A stretch of DNA of 63,151 nt. It comes from Sphingomonadales bacterium. GTDB taxonomy: Bacteria > Pseudomonadota > Alphaproteobacteria > Sphingomonadales > Sphingomonadaceae. The translations under genes were made by a program, and so were the position numbers. The notes beneath the pieces were generated by a model. It was given only the letters and a program-made list of their open reading frames with translations. It was not told the DNA's origin and made no database searches. The DNA lies in assembly GCA_017309275.1 (NCBI GenBank), contig JAFKLT010000056.1:1-63151 (forward strand). Reading direction: 5' to 3'. Positions 9,901 to 18,668 of this stretch are shown here, piece after piece; within the stretch, counting starts at the first letter, position 1; each line of letters starts with the position of its first letter.

Positions 9901-10671
9901 ATGCAACGCAAGATCGCGCTGGTCGCATCGAACGCGCCCGCAGCGGAAGAGGCTGAGGCTGAACTTCGCCCGCTTTACGACTTCGTCGACCTGAACGAAG
10001 CCGACATGCTCATCGCTCTCGGCGGCGATGGCTTCCTGCTTCACATGCTGCACCAGTTGCTCGACCAGCGCCGCAGCCTGCCTGTCTTCGGTATGAACCG
10101 CGGCACGATCGGCTTTCTGATGAACGAGTTCCGCGTCGAAGGCCTGCTCGACCGCATCGCTGCGGCGCGGCCCTATCTGATCCATCCCCTGTCGGGCGAC
10201 ATCACGACGATCAGCGGCGAGCGGCACATCCTGCCCGCGATCAACGAGATCTCGCTTCTCCGCGAAACGCGCCAGGCCGCGAAGCTGGAGGTGATGATCA
10301 ACGAAAAGACGATGCTGGAGGAACTCGCCTGCGACGGCGTTCTGGTCTCCACCCCCGCCGGGTCAACCGCCTACAACCTGTCCGCCAACGGACCGATCCT
10401 CCCGCTCGATTCGGCGATGCTCGCGCTGACTCCGATCAGCCCCTTCCGCCCGCGACGCTGGCGCGGCGCGCTCGTTCCCGAATCGACGAGCATCCGCTTC
10501 AACGTCCGCGAAGCCGCCAAACGCCCGGTCAGCGCGGTCGCCGACCAGCGCGAAATCCGCGACGTGAAGACCGTTCTGGTCACGACAGACCGCAGCCGAC
10601 CGCTGACTTTGCTGTTCGATCCCGACCAGGGATTGGACGAACGCATCGCGATGGAACAATTTATCGTTTGA
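9901..10671 (+). CDS. nadK: NAD kinase
   Basis: Phosphorylates NAD to NADP. The 256-residue product carries the GGDG motif (41-44), the NEISLL segment and the diagnostic STPAGSTAYNLSANGPI nucleotide-binding loop. It is of the short alphaproteobacterial type, without N-terminal extension. It probably shares a transcript with moaA upstream and precedes a tRNA-Asn gene. Confidence 0.95.
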   Translation: MQRKIALVASNAPAAEEAEAELRPLYDFVDLNEADMLIALGGDGFLLHMLHQLLDQRRSLPVFGMNRGTIGFLMNEFRVEGLLDRIAAARPYLIHPLSGDITTISGERHILPAINEISLLRETRQAAKLEVMINEKTMLEELACDGVLVSTPAGSTAYNLSANGPILPLDSAMLALTPISPFRPRRWRGALVPESTSIRFNVREAAKRPVSAVADQREIRDVKTVLVTTDRSRPLTLLFDPDQGLDERIAMEQFIV

Positions 10672-10732
10672 GGGCTTGATTAATCCCGCAAGCGACGGCA
10701 AAGGGGCCGCCTTGCCCGCCTCGGCGGAGTGT

Positions 10733-10807
10733 TCCTCGGTAGCTCAGCGGTAGAGCAATCGACTGTTAATCGATCGGTCGTAGGTTCGAATCCTACCCGG
10801 GGAGCCA
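10733..10807 (+). tRNA. tRNA-Asn (anticodon GTT)
   Basis: A complete cloverleaf: acceptor tcctcgg (10733-10739) pairs with ccgggga (10797-10803, one G-U pair), the anticodon stem atcga/tcgat encloses loop ctgttaa with GTT at 10765-10767, and the T arm is gtagg-ttcgaat-cctac (10780-10796). The discriminator G is followed by an encoded CCA (10805-10807). The catabolic region begins beyond it; I see no second copy of the tRNA 3' end in the window that would mark an integrated element. Confidence 0.97.
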
Positions 10808-11446
10808 ATTACACCCTCTAAAGCTTTGATTTTAGATAGTTTTTACAGTGGTCGCGAAAATGACCCCACATCCATCCCCACAAAATAATTGCGTTGCGAC
10901 CCGTCGCTTAGCCGGAAAGGGCAGTCGGCTTACGCATGGTCTGATCTTTCGATCGCATTTCAGAAGCCGATTCTAAGCCCGGCGGCATGCCCCTCGCTCC
11001 TCCGCGGTTCTTCTGACATTTTTCCCGAGTAGTCTCCCACTCGATCGTCCGAGCGGTGGGGTGGTCTCCTTTTTTTCACCAGAGCAAAACTTCGGCGAGA
11101 CGTCACGCGGCGGCCCCATTTTTCCTGAAGGGATGAGCAAACGCGACCCGGCAAAGCGCTATAAACACTTGCTTGCCGCAAGCTATTTGGATAGCGTTGC
11201 TGTCAAAATATGGAGAGGAATTGCAGATGCGACGCTCGGCGCCACCGGACGATTCACGTCGCGGCCCAATTGAGACCATTTGACGAAGAACGCCCGCCAA
11301 CGCTCCCGCGATTCCGGCGAGCGCCGCGAGCAAGCACGCACAGTCCGGCGAATTCCACACGCCGAGCGCGGTGCTCCTTCGAATGACGAGCGTAACAATT
11401 CACTTTTGAACCTTTTAGGCATTGAAACAGAGCGGAGTTGACGATC
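10808..11446. other. Non-coding stretch with regulon operator
   Basis: About 640 bases between tRNA-Asn and the esterase with no convincing gene; the short open frames have shadow-like composition. It is more AT-rich than its neighbours just after the tRNA. Its one recognisable element is the operator at 11167-11185. Confidence 0.6.
11167..11185 (+). promoter_or_regulatory. Regulon operator, copy A
   Basis: ACTTGCTTGCCGCAAGCTA, an imperfect palindrome whose core GCTTGC-C-GCAAGC is perfect. It is the exact reverse complement of copy F at 25263-25281. It lies 261 bases upstream of the esterase start and is the left boundary of the regulon. Confidence 0.8.
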
Positions 11447-12340
11447 ATGTCCCAAGACCAGCTACAACAAGTCAATGAGATGATCCGCTCGGGCCCGGAT
11501 CTCGGGTCGCTGCCGGTACCGGAATTGCGCGTGGCGTTCGACGGGTTTGGCGATTTTACGCCGTTCGATTCCTCGATCGAGTTCGAGCTTGTCGATGCCA
11601 ATGGGGTGCCCTGCGAAATCGGTGTCGCGCCGGGATCCAGAACCGACGCTACCTTACTTTATCTGCACGGCGGCGGATATGTGATCGGCTCATTCACGTC
11701 GCATCGCGGCCTTGTTGCGAGACTGGGTCAGGCCGCATCGATGCGCACCATGGCGGTCGATTACCGCTTGGCACCTGAACATCCCTTTCCAGCGGCTATC
11801 GATGATGCCGTCACCGCCTATCAGTGGCTTCTCGATAGCGGCACGCCGCCCGATCGCATTTTCTTCGCTGGCGACTCTGCGGGGGGCGGCCTTGTCGTCG
11901 CCACGATGCTGCGATGCAAGGCGCGCAATATTGCTCTTCCCCGCGCAGCTGTTCTGTTTTCGCCATTCGCCGACATGGGCACGACCGGACAGTCGCTTGT
12001 CGACAACCGGGACCGTGATTTTGTGGTCACCGAAGGCGTGGCTCCCGGCATGGCGGAAACCTATCTTGCAGGCGCAGATGCCGCATCACCCGAAGCGTCA
12101 CCGATCTATGGCGACCTAGCGGGATTGCCGCCGATCCTGATCCAGGTCAGCAGTCATGAGGCTCTTCTGGACGATTCCCTCAGACTTTTACGAGCCGCGA
12201 TTCTGGTGGATGTCCAGGTGCACCTGCGGGTCTATCAGGGACTTCCTCATGTCTGGCAGTTGTTTACGGGCATGCTGGACGAAGGTCAGGCTGCACTCGA
12301 GGAGGCAGGCGCGTTTTTCGACAAGCATCTGGACAGGTAG
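11447..12340 (+). CDS. Alpha/beta-hydrolase, HSL/acetyl-hydrolase family (esterase)
   Basis: A 297-residue esterase of the hormone-sensitive-lipase type. It shows the oxyanion-hole HGGG (74-77), the nucleophile elbow GDSAGG (Ser144), the VDYRLAPEHPFPA block and the catalytic histidine in GLPHVW (about 268); the acidic residue is probably Glu or Asp in SHEALLDD (238-243). With a Baeyer-Villiger monooxygenase encoded nearby, a plausible role is hydrolysis of the ester or lactone that such an enzyme makes; that link is inference. The ATG at 447 of 11 kb (11447) has GGAG nine bases upstream; a TTG at 11438 is in frame. First gene behind operator A. Confidence 0.85.
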   Translation: MSQDQLQQVNEMIRSGPDLGSLPVPELRVAFDGFGDFTPFDSSIEFELVDANGVPCEIGVAPGSRTDATLLYLHGGGYVIGSFTSHRGLVARLGQAASMRTMAVDYRLAPEHPFPAAIDDAVTAYQWLLDSGTPPDRIFFAGDSAGGGLVVATMLRCKARNIALPRAAVLFSPFADMGTTGQSLVDNRDRDFVVTEGVAPGMAETYLAGADAASPEASPIYGDLAGLPPILIQVSSHEALLDDSLRLLRAAILVDVQVHLRVYQGLPHVWQLFTGMLDEGQAALEEAGAFFDKHLDR

Positions 12341-12376
12341 CCGCGAACGGCCGGCCCCTGCTTTAAGGAGATTCGC

Positions 12377-13165
12377 TTGATCAAGATGTTATGCCAAGTG
12401 CCTCGGAAACTGGGCATGAGCGAGGGCGAATTCTACCCGCGCTATCTCCAGGGGCATGGGAGCCTTGTCCGTAACCACGCGCGGGCGATGGGCTTCTTGC
12501 GCTACGTTCAGACCCACCGGATCGCCTTGCCCCAAATAGACAATTTCACCGCGGGGCAAACCTGGCGCACCCCGTTGGACGGTCAGTCGGAACTGTGGTG
12601 GGATAGCTGGGAAAGCATGGAGCGCGCGCTCGCCTCGCCCGAGGGCGGAGAGGCCAGCGCCATCCTGGAAGTGGATGAGCGGGAATTCACCGAAACGAGC
12701 AATGTCAGCGGATTTGTCGCTCAGGAAGAGGTTGTTCTGGACATCTCCGACGGATCGCCGCCCGGTTTCGGGACCGCCGTCAAGATAGTCATCGACATCT
12801 GGAAGCGACCGGACCTCAGCACAGCGGAATTCAGCGCACGCTGGCGGGCGCAGCACGCCGATCTCGTCCGGCAGCACGCGGCGGCGCTAGGCATCTGCTA
12901 ATATGTTCAGAACCATCGGGATCCGGCAGCGAAATTCGATTTTGCCGAATTGCGAGGCTGGCAACCGGCGCCGGACGGGGTGACCGAAATGTGGTGGCCC
13001 AGCAGCGAGGCCATGAGCTGGGCTTTGACCTCGCCCGAGGCAGTCGCGGCTGTCGCAGCCATCCGGCTCGATGAGGAAGAATTTGTCCTGCCCTCTCTGA
13101 CTCGCGCGTTCGCCGCCAAGGAGCATTCCATTTTTGATTACATCGGCGCGACATCCGTAGTGTAG
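12377..13165 (+). pseudogene. Tandem EthD-like protein interrupted by an in-frame TAA
   Basis: An AAGGAG at 12365-12370 precedes a TTG start at 12377. The first module (FYPRYLQGHGSLVRNHARAM, then LRYVQTHR) has the dimeric alpha/beta-barrel EthD-like pattern and repeats from about residue 130 (FSARWRAQHADLVRQHAAAL). In the second repeat the frame meets TAA at 12899-12901 exactly where the first repeat has Arg in LRYVQTHR, then goes on in the same frame with YVQNHRDPA and ends at 13165. The continuity of homology in one frame shows that a two-module protein of about 262 residues was split by a point mutation or an error. EthD-like proteins accompany oxygenase pathways; exact function unknown. 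Confidence 0.75.
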
Positions 13166-13249
13166 AGAGGCCCGAACGGCTTGGCCCTCGCAATGATCGT
13201 AGTCGCGCTAGTTGGCCCTAACCAATCCCGCAAGGTCGGCCAGTGATCC

Positions 13250-13933
13250 TCAGGCTGCGCTGTTCGGTGCCAGCGAAACCTGCGCTTCGAAAGAATCCAG
13301 GGCCTTTGCCGATGCGGGACGGTCGGCCATCCGCTGAAACCAAGCGGCAACATTCGTGCGGCCAGGAGGGTTGAGCCACGGCACGACGCTGACGCTGGTT
13401 GCCATGAAGCCATAGAGAAGTATGTCAGCCATCATCGGGCGATCACCACACAGGAAGTCGCGACCGGACAGGTCGTCGTCCAGCTGATTGAGGCCGCGGT
13501 CGGCAATGAGCCGGTTGTCCTGCTGCGCGGCAGGCGTGAGTACGCGGTTGCCGCGATAGTAGGCCTCGGCATCCGCTCCACCGCGCCACCAGGCAACCAT
13601 TGGCTCGGCAACCTCCAGATCGACGCGACGCGTCCACATCCGCACGGTTGCGCGTTCTTCCGCTGTCTGGCCGATGAGCGAGCGACCACCTGTCGCGATC
13701 TCATCGAAATATTCGCAGATCGCCGTAATTTCGGTCACGATCCGGTCGTCGTCCAACCGCAACGCAGGGACCTCGCCACGCGCATTTACCGTGGTTCTGT
13801 AAGACAGGGCACGGTTGGCAAGGTTGGCGAGGTCGATCGCCTCTGCCTGGAAGTTCAGACCTCCGCGCTCGTGAGCGAAAAGACGAACCGTGTATGGATT
13901 GGGAGCAGCGAAATTCGAGTCATACAGAATCAT
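13250..13933 (-). CDS. Glutathione S-transferase family protein
   Basis: A 227-residue protein with an N-terminal thioredoxin-like domain (MILYDSNFAAPNPYTVRLF, then RGEVPALRLDDDRIVTEI with the glutathione-binding VPAL and acidic residue) and an all-helical C-terminal domain containing GDRPMMADILLYG, the usual N-capping motif region. GSTs in aerobic catabolic clusters isomerise, dehalogenate or conjugate intermediates; nothing here shows which. It points away from the esterase and EthD-like genes. I see no regulon operator directly in front of it. Confidence 0.85.
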   Translation of the reverse strand: MILYDSNFAAPNPYTVRLFAHERGGLNFQAEAIDLANLANRALSYRTTVNARGEVPALRLDDDRIVTEITAICEYFDEIATGGRSLIGQTAEERATVRMWTRRVDLEVAEPMVAWWRGGADAEAYYRGNRVLTPAAQQDNRLIADRGLNQLDDDLSGRDFLCGDRPMMADILLYGFMATSVSVVPWLNPPGRTNVAAWFQRMADRPASAKALDSFEAQVSLAPNSAA

Positions 13934-14328
13934 GTCTTAACTTTCCATGATGACGTGCAGTAAGAGAACGAAATCACGAGTGTGAGTGAGAAAGCAAAGC
14001 CAAGAACTGGCCACTCAAAAAATAATCAATAAGTTGGCGGGCTTCAAGCGTCATCAACCTGCAACACCAGGATCATGCCGAAGCGCCTTTGTGCCCGACA
14101 GAACCTTTGACTGCGCAAGGCAGTGACAACGCCTTAGGCTATTGCTTACACCGCGCTCATGCGCAACAAATCGACTGGGCTCTAATTCCGACTGGTAGAA
14201 ACCAGAGGGTCACGTCAGTAGCCCCCTTATGGTGGTAGAGCGGCCGTGAATTGTGAACAACCGAGCCCGCTGCAAAGGCGCCCCTCGCAGACGGCGCCGC
14301 AAGCCGTTTCCGGAGCGAGCCCTCACTT
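13934..14328. other. Intergenic stretch, nothing recognised
   Basis: About 395 bases between the GST start and the stop of the next SDR gene. I find no gene, no clear hairpin terminator and no copy of the regulon operator here. Confidence 0.5.
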
Positions 14329-15099
14329 CTAGCGCGCGAGTAGCCCCCCATCGATGACGAGTTCGGCACCAGTGACGAAGCGTGCCTCATCCGAGGCCAA
14401 ATAGACGCAGCCCCACGCAATGTCTTCGGGAACCCCGGGGCGACCGCCGGGCTGAAGACTGTTGAAGATCGCCTGCGCAGAATCGACATCCGCGGCGTTG
14501 TTGATGATGTTCTGCACGATGGGTGTGTCAATGTAACCCGGATGGATCGAATTTGATCGAATGCCTTGGCCAATATAGTCCAGCGCAACCGACTTCGAGA
14601 AATTGCGCACCGCGCCTTTTGATGCAGCATAGGCCGCGAAATGAGGGCCTGCGACAATCCCGAACGCAGAGGAGATATTGATGATTGAACCGCCGCCCGC
14701 TTTAATCATGTGCGGGATGGCGTATTTGGTAAACAGGAACACGCCGCGTGCGTTGATTGCGAAGGTTTTGTCCCAATGTTCCGCCGAAATATCACCTGCT
14801 GCGCCCATTCCGGCTACGCCGGCACAGGCAACAATCGTGTCGAGCTTACCAAACGCCGAGACTGCAGCGTCGATCGCTGATACGACCTCATCTTCTGAAG
14901 ACACGTCGCATTTCTGAAATTTGATCGCTTCGGACTTGCTGTTGATGAGTTCAGCAAGCTTTTCATCGAGTGGCTCTTGGAGATCCGCGACGACGACTCG
15001 GGCGCCCTCCGAAACGAAGAGACGCGCCGCTGCCGCGCCGATGCCCGACGCGCCGCCCGAAATTACGGCCACTTTACCATTCAGTCTGTCTGCCATCAT
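14329..15099 (-). CDS. Short-chain dehydrogenase/reductase (SDR 1)
   Basis: A classical SDR of 256 residues: cofactor motif SGGASGIG, an acidic residue after the second strand (VVVADL) that favours NAD, ACAG, the active-site serine in INISSAFG and YAASK. The C terminus ends GAELVIDGGLLAR as in cyclohexanol/3-hydroxyacyl-type SDRs. Likely an alcohol dehydrogenase supplying the ketone for the Baeyer-Villiger enzyme or a later hydroxyacyl step; the choice is inference. It lies immediately downstream of the TonB receptor on the same strand (34 bases) and is probably co-transcribed with it. Confidence 0.9.
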   Translation of the reverse strand: MMADRLNGKVAVISGGASGIGAAAARLFVSEGARVVVADLQEPLDEKLAELINSKSEAIKFQKCDVSSEDEVVSAIDAAVSAFGKLDTIVACAGVAGMGAAGDISAEHWDKTFAINARGVFLFTKYAIPHMIKAGGGSIINISSAFGIVAGPHFAAYAASKGAVRNFSKSVALDYIGQGIRSNSIHPGYIDTPIVQNIINNAADVDSAQAIFNSLQPGGRPGVPEDIAWGCVYLASDEARFVTGAELVIDGGLLAR

Positions 15100-15133
15100 C
15101 TTGTCCTTGATTGAAATTATGTACGCGCGCGGC

Positions 15134-17537
15134 CTAGTAGCGGAAGCTTACGCTGACGCCGTAGGTGGCGGGTTTGCCAGCATAGCGCTGAATGGTGTCG
15201 AACGCGGCAACTACATTGTTCCAATAATATTCGTTGCCCACATTCTTGCCCCAGACGGACACCCGCCAGCTGTCGTCAGCCGCTGCCACGCCAGCGCGAA
15301 GATCGATCAGAACATAATCGTCGATGCCGAAAACGGTCGTGACTGGAGAAGTGACTCCCGCAGGATTGGTTTCGCCGCCGATCGTCGCCACCGTTTTCGA
15401 TCGAAAATTCAGACTCGTGCCCAGAAAGGCGTTCAACGAGTCGGAAACAGGGAACTCATAATCGATGTTACTCCCGAACTGATATTTCGGCGTGTACGGG
15501 ACATTTGCGCCAGCAAAATTGGCTGAAATGCCGCCTGAGTTGATGCCGGTGAATTCTTTGATGGTGGCGTCGAGATAGGTGAAGGTGTTGTTGATCACGA
15601 GCCCCTGCGTCGGGCGGATGCTCATCTCGATTTCGAAGCCCTTGACGTCCGACTTCGGAATATTTTGAAGCACGTCCAAAATTCCGAAATTCGGATCTAC
15701 GAACTTCGACCGCAGCTGCTTGTTGGTGTAATCATAATAGAAGACCGCACCGTTCAGTTGCAGCGTCCGATCGAGCAGCGTGGCTTTGAACCCGGCCTCA
15801 TAAGACTGCACAGACTCCTGCACGACCGGGAGATACTGGCTAAAGAGCGAGGCCGAGAGCGTCGGATAGCTGCCGGCCTTATAGCCTTTCGCGACGTTGG
15901 CGTAGAGAAGGACGTCGTCCACCGGCTTGTAATCCAGACCCACGCGCCACGAAAAATTGTCCTCTTTCAGAGTGTCGGTGAAGCGGCCCGATGCGCCAGG
16001 TGCTACACCGTTATACGTGTCCGGCGTATTGTTGATCTGATAGCATTGCCCGGCATATGGCCCCAACGCTCCGCCGAAAAGCACATCGTAGAACAGGGGG
16101 CCGGTGTTCGTGGGACTGCCGCTGTCGTCGAACCCGCACTCGCTGGCATCGGTCCTCGACTTGGTATAGCGGCCACCCAGCTTAACCGTCAGTTGGCCGA
16201 TATCATATTCGATATTCGCGAAGCCGGCGTAGTTCTCCATCTTTTGATCGTTGGAATAGGATAGCGAGAAGAACGGGTAACCGAACGATCCATAAAGGCC
16301 TCTGACGGAAACATCAGGAAACGATAAGTCGATAAGTTCATTGACCGTGCTGCGCTCATAGTTGGCGCCGACGACCCAGCGAAAGTCCGATCCGCTATTG
16401 TTCGAAATCCTGAGTTCTTGGTTGAAGCTCTTGATGCGGCCCGTGTTATTGACAAGGTCAAGCGTCGAAAGCGGAAGGCCATCGCCCTCATCACCCTGCC
16501 GTTGCTTATTAATCGGCGTAAGACGTGAGCGATGTCAACGTGACGTCGTCGCTCACGTCGAATTCGGTACGAAGAGTGGCTTGTCCAAGCCTGTTGCTGC
16601 GCCGGGGGACGCCGGGAGTCCAATCAGCTGCTTGCGGCCGCTCCGGCGAAAACTGCGCTGCTGCCAATTGGGGGGTCAGGAACGCAGGCGCTTGCGGAAA
16701 CAGCGCAATATACTGGGGCGCTTGCGTTTCGCTATTATCTTTCCAGCCATTTATATTCAGTTTGAAACGCAGCCGCTCTGTCGGTTCAAAATCAATCAAC
16801 AGTCGGCCCATATAGTTTTCGACCTTGCCGTTCCGGTCCCCCGGTCGCGAGTTGCTGATCTGCCAGCCGTCGGCGCGTTCGATCCGGCCTGCGAGGCGCG
16901 CACTCAGTGTCGAGGAGATCGGACCGCTGATAAAGGCATCGGCAACGACTTCGTTGAAGCGACCATAGGAGATGCTGCCGCCCGCACTCAATTCGCTAGT
17001 CGGCTTGGCAGCGATATAGTTGATCGCGCCGCCGGTTGCGTTCTGGCCGAACAGGGTGCCCTGAGGGCCCTTCAGAATTTCGACCCGCTCCAGGTCAAAC
17101 GCCGAGTGGGACGAAAGGACTGGAAACGCGAGCGGCGCTTCGTCCACATATGTGCTGACGGTCGGATAAGCACCGATCGACGTTTCGTAAAAGCCGACGC
17201 CGCGCAGAGTGTACACCGGTGTGCCGTTCGCGCTGTTCGTGAAGGAGAGGCTGGGTGTCGCGTTTGCAAGATCCGCCAGCGAGTTGATCTGCCGGTTCTG
17301 CAGCGCATCCCCTGACACCACCGCAACGGTAATCCCGACGTCGTTCAAACGCTGCTCGCGCTTGTTGGCGGTAACCACAATATCATTCGAATCTGGCGCC
17401 TGATTGGCCGTTTCAACCTCAACCGGCTGCTGGGAGGGGGCATCGGCAGCGGGCGCGACGGCTTGGGCATGCGCCTGGCCGGCAACGGCAATAGCAGCGA
17501 TACTGGCACCCAAAAGCGCACGATTGACATGGTTCAT
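15134..17537 (-). pseudogene. TonB-dependent receptor with a one-base frameshift
   Basis: The N-terminal part (start 17537, AGGGAG upstream) has a signal peptide (LGASIAAIAVAGQAHAQA), a TonB box region (DIVVTANKRE) and a plug domain (LERVEILKGPQGTLFGQNATGG). It stops at TAA 16509-16511 after LTSLTSYAD. The remaining barrel lies in another frame, reading KQRQGDEGDGLPLST from about 16507 and running through MENYAGFANIEYD to the terminal GVSVSFRY at 15134. The span, 2404 bases, is one more than a multiple of three: one extra A in gattaataag explains it. An intact protein would have about 800 residues and would import the pathway substrate across the outer membrane. Operator B lies upstream. Confidence 0.85.
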
Positions 17538-17794
17538 TGAAGCTCTCCCTAGATTTTATTTTTGTGAAACCGATCCCCCGAAACTTACGGGAGAGAAATT
17601 CTCCCGAGGATCGGCACGAACCGGCGTTCGCGCCGACCGACATGTGACAGCGATAATGGGACAGTTGACGCGCGACTCGCGCCAGCGCGCTGCCGTGCAA
17701 TGAATGGGCCTTTGCGTTGATTAGGCTTCCTAGCGCTCATTCGTCCTCTCCCACCTCAATCTTCGTTGAAGGTGATTCGTCATAACTAATACGC

Positions 17795-17813
17795 TAGCTA
17801 GGCGCAAGCAAGT
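17795..17813 (+). promoter_or_regulatory. Regulon operator, copy B
   Basis: TAGCTAGGCGCAAGCAAGT keeps the outer TAGCT and the half-site GCAAGCAAGT but has three core mismatches to copies A, F and G. It lies 258 bases upstream of the TonB receptor start, just past the SDR 2 stop codon. Confidence 0.6.
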
Positions 17814-17815
17814 TT

Positions 17816-18598
17816 CTAAATCGCTGAAATTCCACCGTCGATCTTGAATTCCGCAGCGGTAATGAAACGGCTCTCGTCCGAGGCCATATACAAGACAGCA
17901 TAAGCCACGTCGTCGGGGTCGCCGAGACGGCCCAATGGAACCTGTTTCGCAAGACGTGCGAGCGTTTCCGCTTCGTCGCGATCGCCGCGCAGATCGTCGA
18001 GCATCGGCGTTCGAATGAATGTCGGGTGGATCGAATTGCAGCGGATGTCCCACCCCTTCTTGGCCGCGAGAAGCGCGACCGATTTGGTGAGAAGCCAGAC
18101 GGCCGCCTTCGAGGCATTATAGGCAGCGAGGTTCGGAGACGCCATCAATCCGGCGATTGATGAAAGATTGATGATCGACGCAGGCTGACATTCGCGCATC
18201 ATCGGCAAGGCCAGTTTGCAGCCCAGAAAAACACTGTCGGTGTTGACCTGCATGACATGGTGCCATTGCTCGAGATCGAGATCCTCGACCGATCCTGTCC
18301 GTACCATCCCGGCATTGTTGACGAGCACGGACAGGCCATTCATGCGGTGGCGTGCCTGTTCGATCGCCGCTGCCCAATCCTCGGCGCTGGTCGCATCGTG
18401 CTGGAAACCCCAGGCCACTTCGCTGCCGATTTCAAGATTGATCGACTCGGCGACCTGCTGTGCCCCGGCTTCGTTGATATCGGTCAGCAAAACGTGGGCG
18501 CCGTGACGAGCAAGCATTTGGGCAGCCGCGGCACCCAATCCCTGCGCTGCCCCGGTCACCAGCGCCCTTTTGCCGCGAACACGCTCCATCGAACCCAC
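17816..18598 (-). CDS. Short-chain dehydrogenase/reductase (SDR 2)
   Basis: A classical SDR, 260 residues from the ATG at 18598 (18589 is possible). Motifs: TGAAQGLG cofactor loop, NNAG, LSSIAGL and YNASK catalytic Tyr/Lys, and the PLGRLGDPDDVAYAVLYMASDES tail. The Asp after the second strand (LLTDIN) points to NAD. It is divergent from the Baeyer-Villiger monooxygenase with a 70-base shared promoter carrying operator C, so the two are likely induced together: alcohol to ketone, then ketone to ester would be the simplest sequence of steps (inference). Confidence 0.9.
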   Translation of the reverse strand: MGSMERVRGKRALVTGAAQGLGAAAAQMLARHGAHVLLTDINEAGAQQVAESINLEIGSEVAWGFQHDATSAEDWAAAIEQARHRMNGLSVLVNNAGMVRTGSVEDLDLEQWHHVMQVNTDSVFLGCKLALPMMRECQPASIINLSSIAGLMASPNLAAYNASKAAVWLLTKSVALLAAKKGWDIRCNSIHPTFIRTPMLDDLRGDRDEAETLARLAKQVPLGRLGDPDDVAYAVLYMASDESRFITAAEFKIDGGISAI

Positions 18599-18639
18599 CT
18601 CTCGCTTTCAATATGCTTGTCATGGCGACAATGCGATAC

Positions 18640-18658
18640 TAGTGTGTGACAAGCAAGT
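18640..18658 (+). promoter_or_regulatory. Regulon operator, copy C
   Basis: TAGTGTGTGACAAGCAAGT retains the TAG end and the half-site CAAGCAAGT of the consensus and is weaker than copies A, F and G. It occupies the divergent promoter of SDR 2 and the monooxygenase, 10 bases from the monooxygenase ATG. Confidence 0.55.
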
Positions 18659-18668
18659 GGAGAGAGTA

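Noticed and set aside
10733-11446. tRNA-Asn as attachment site of an integrated island
   Set aside because: No duplicate of the tRNA 3' end and no integrase could be found in the window.
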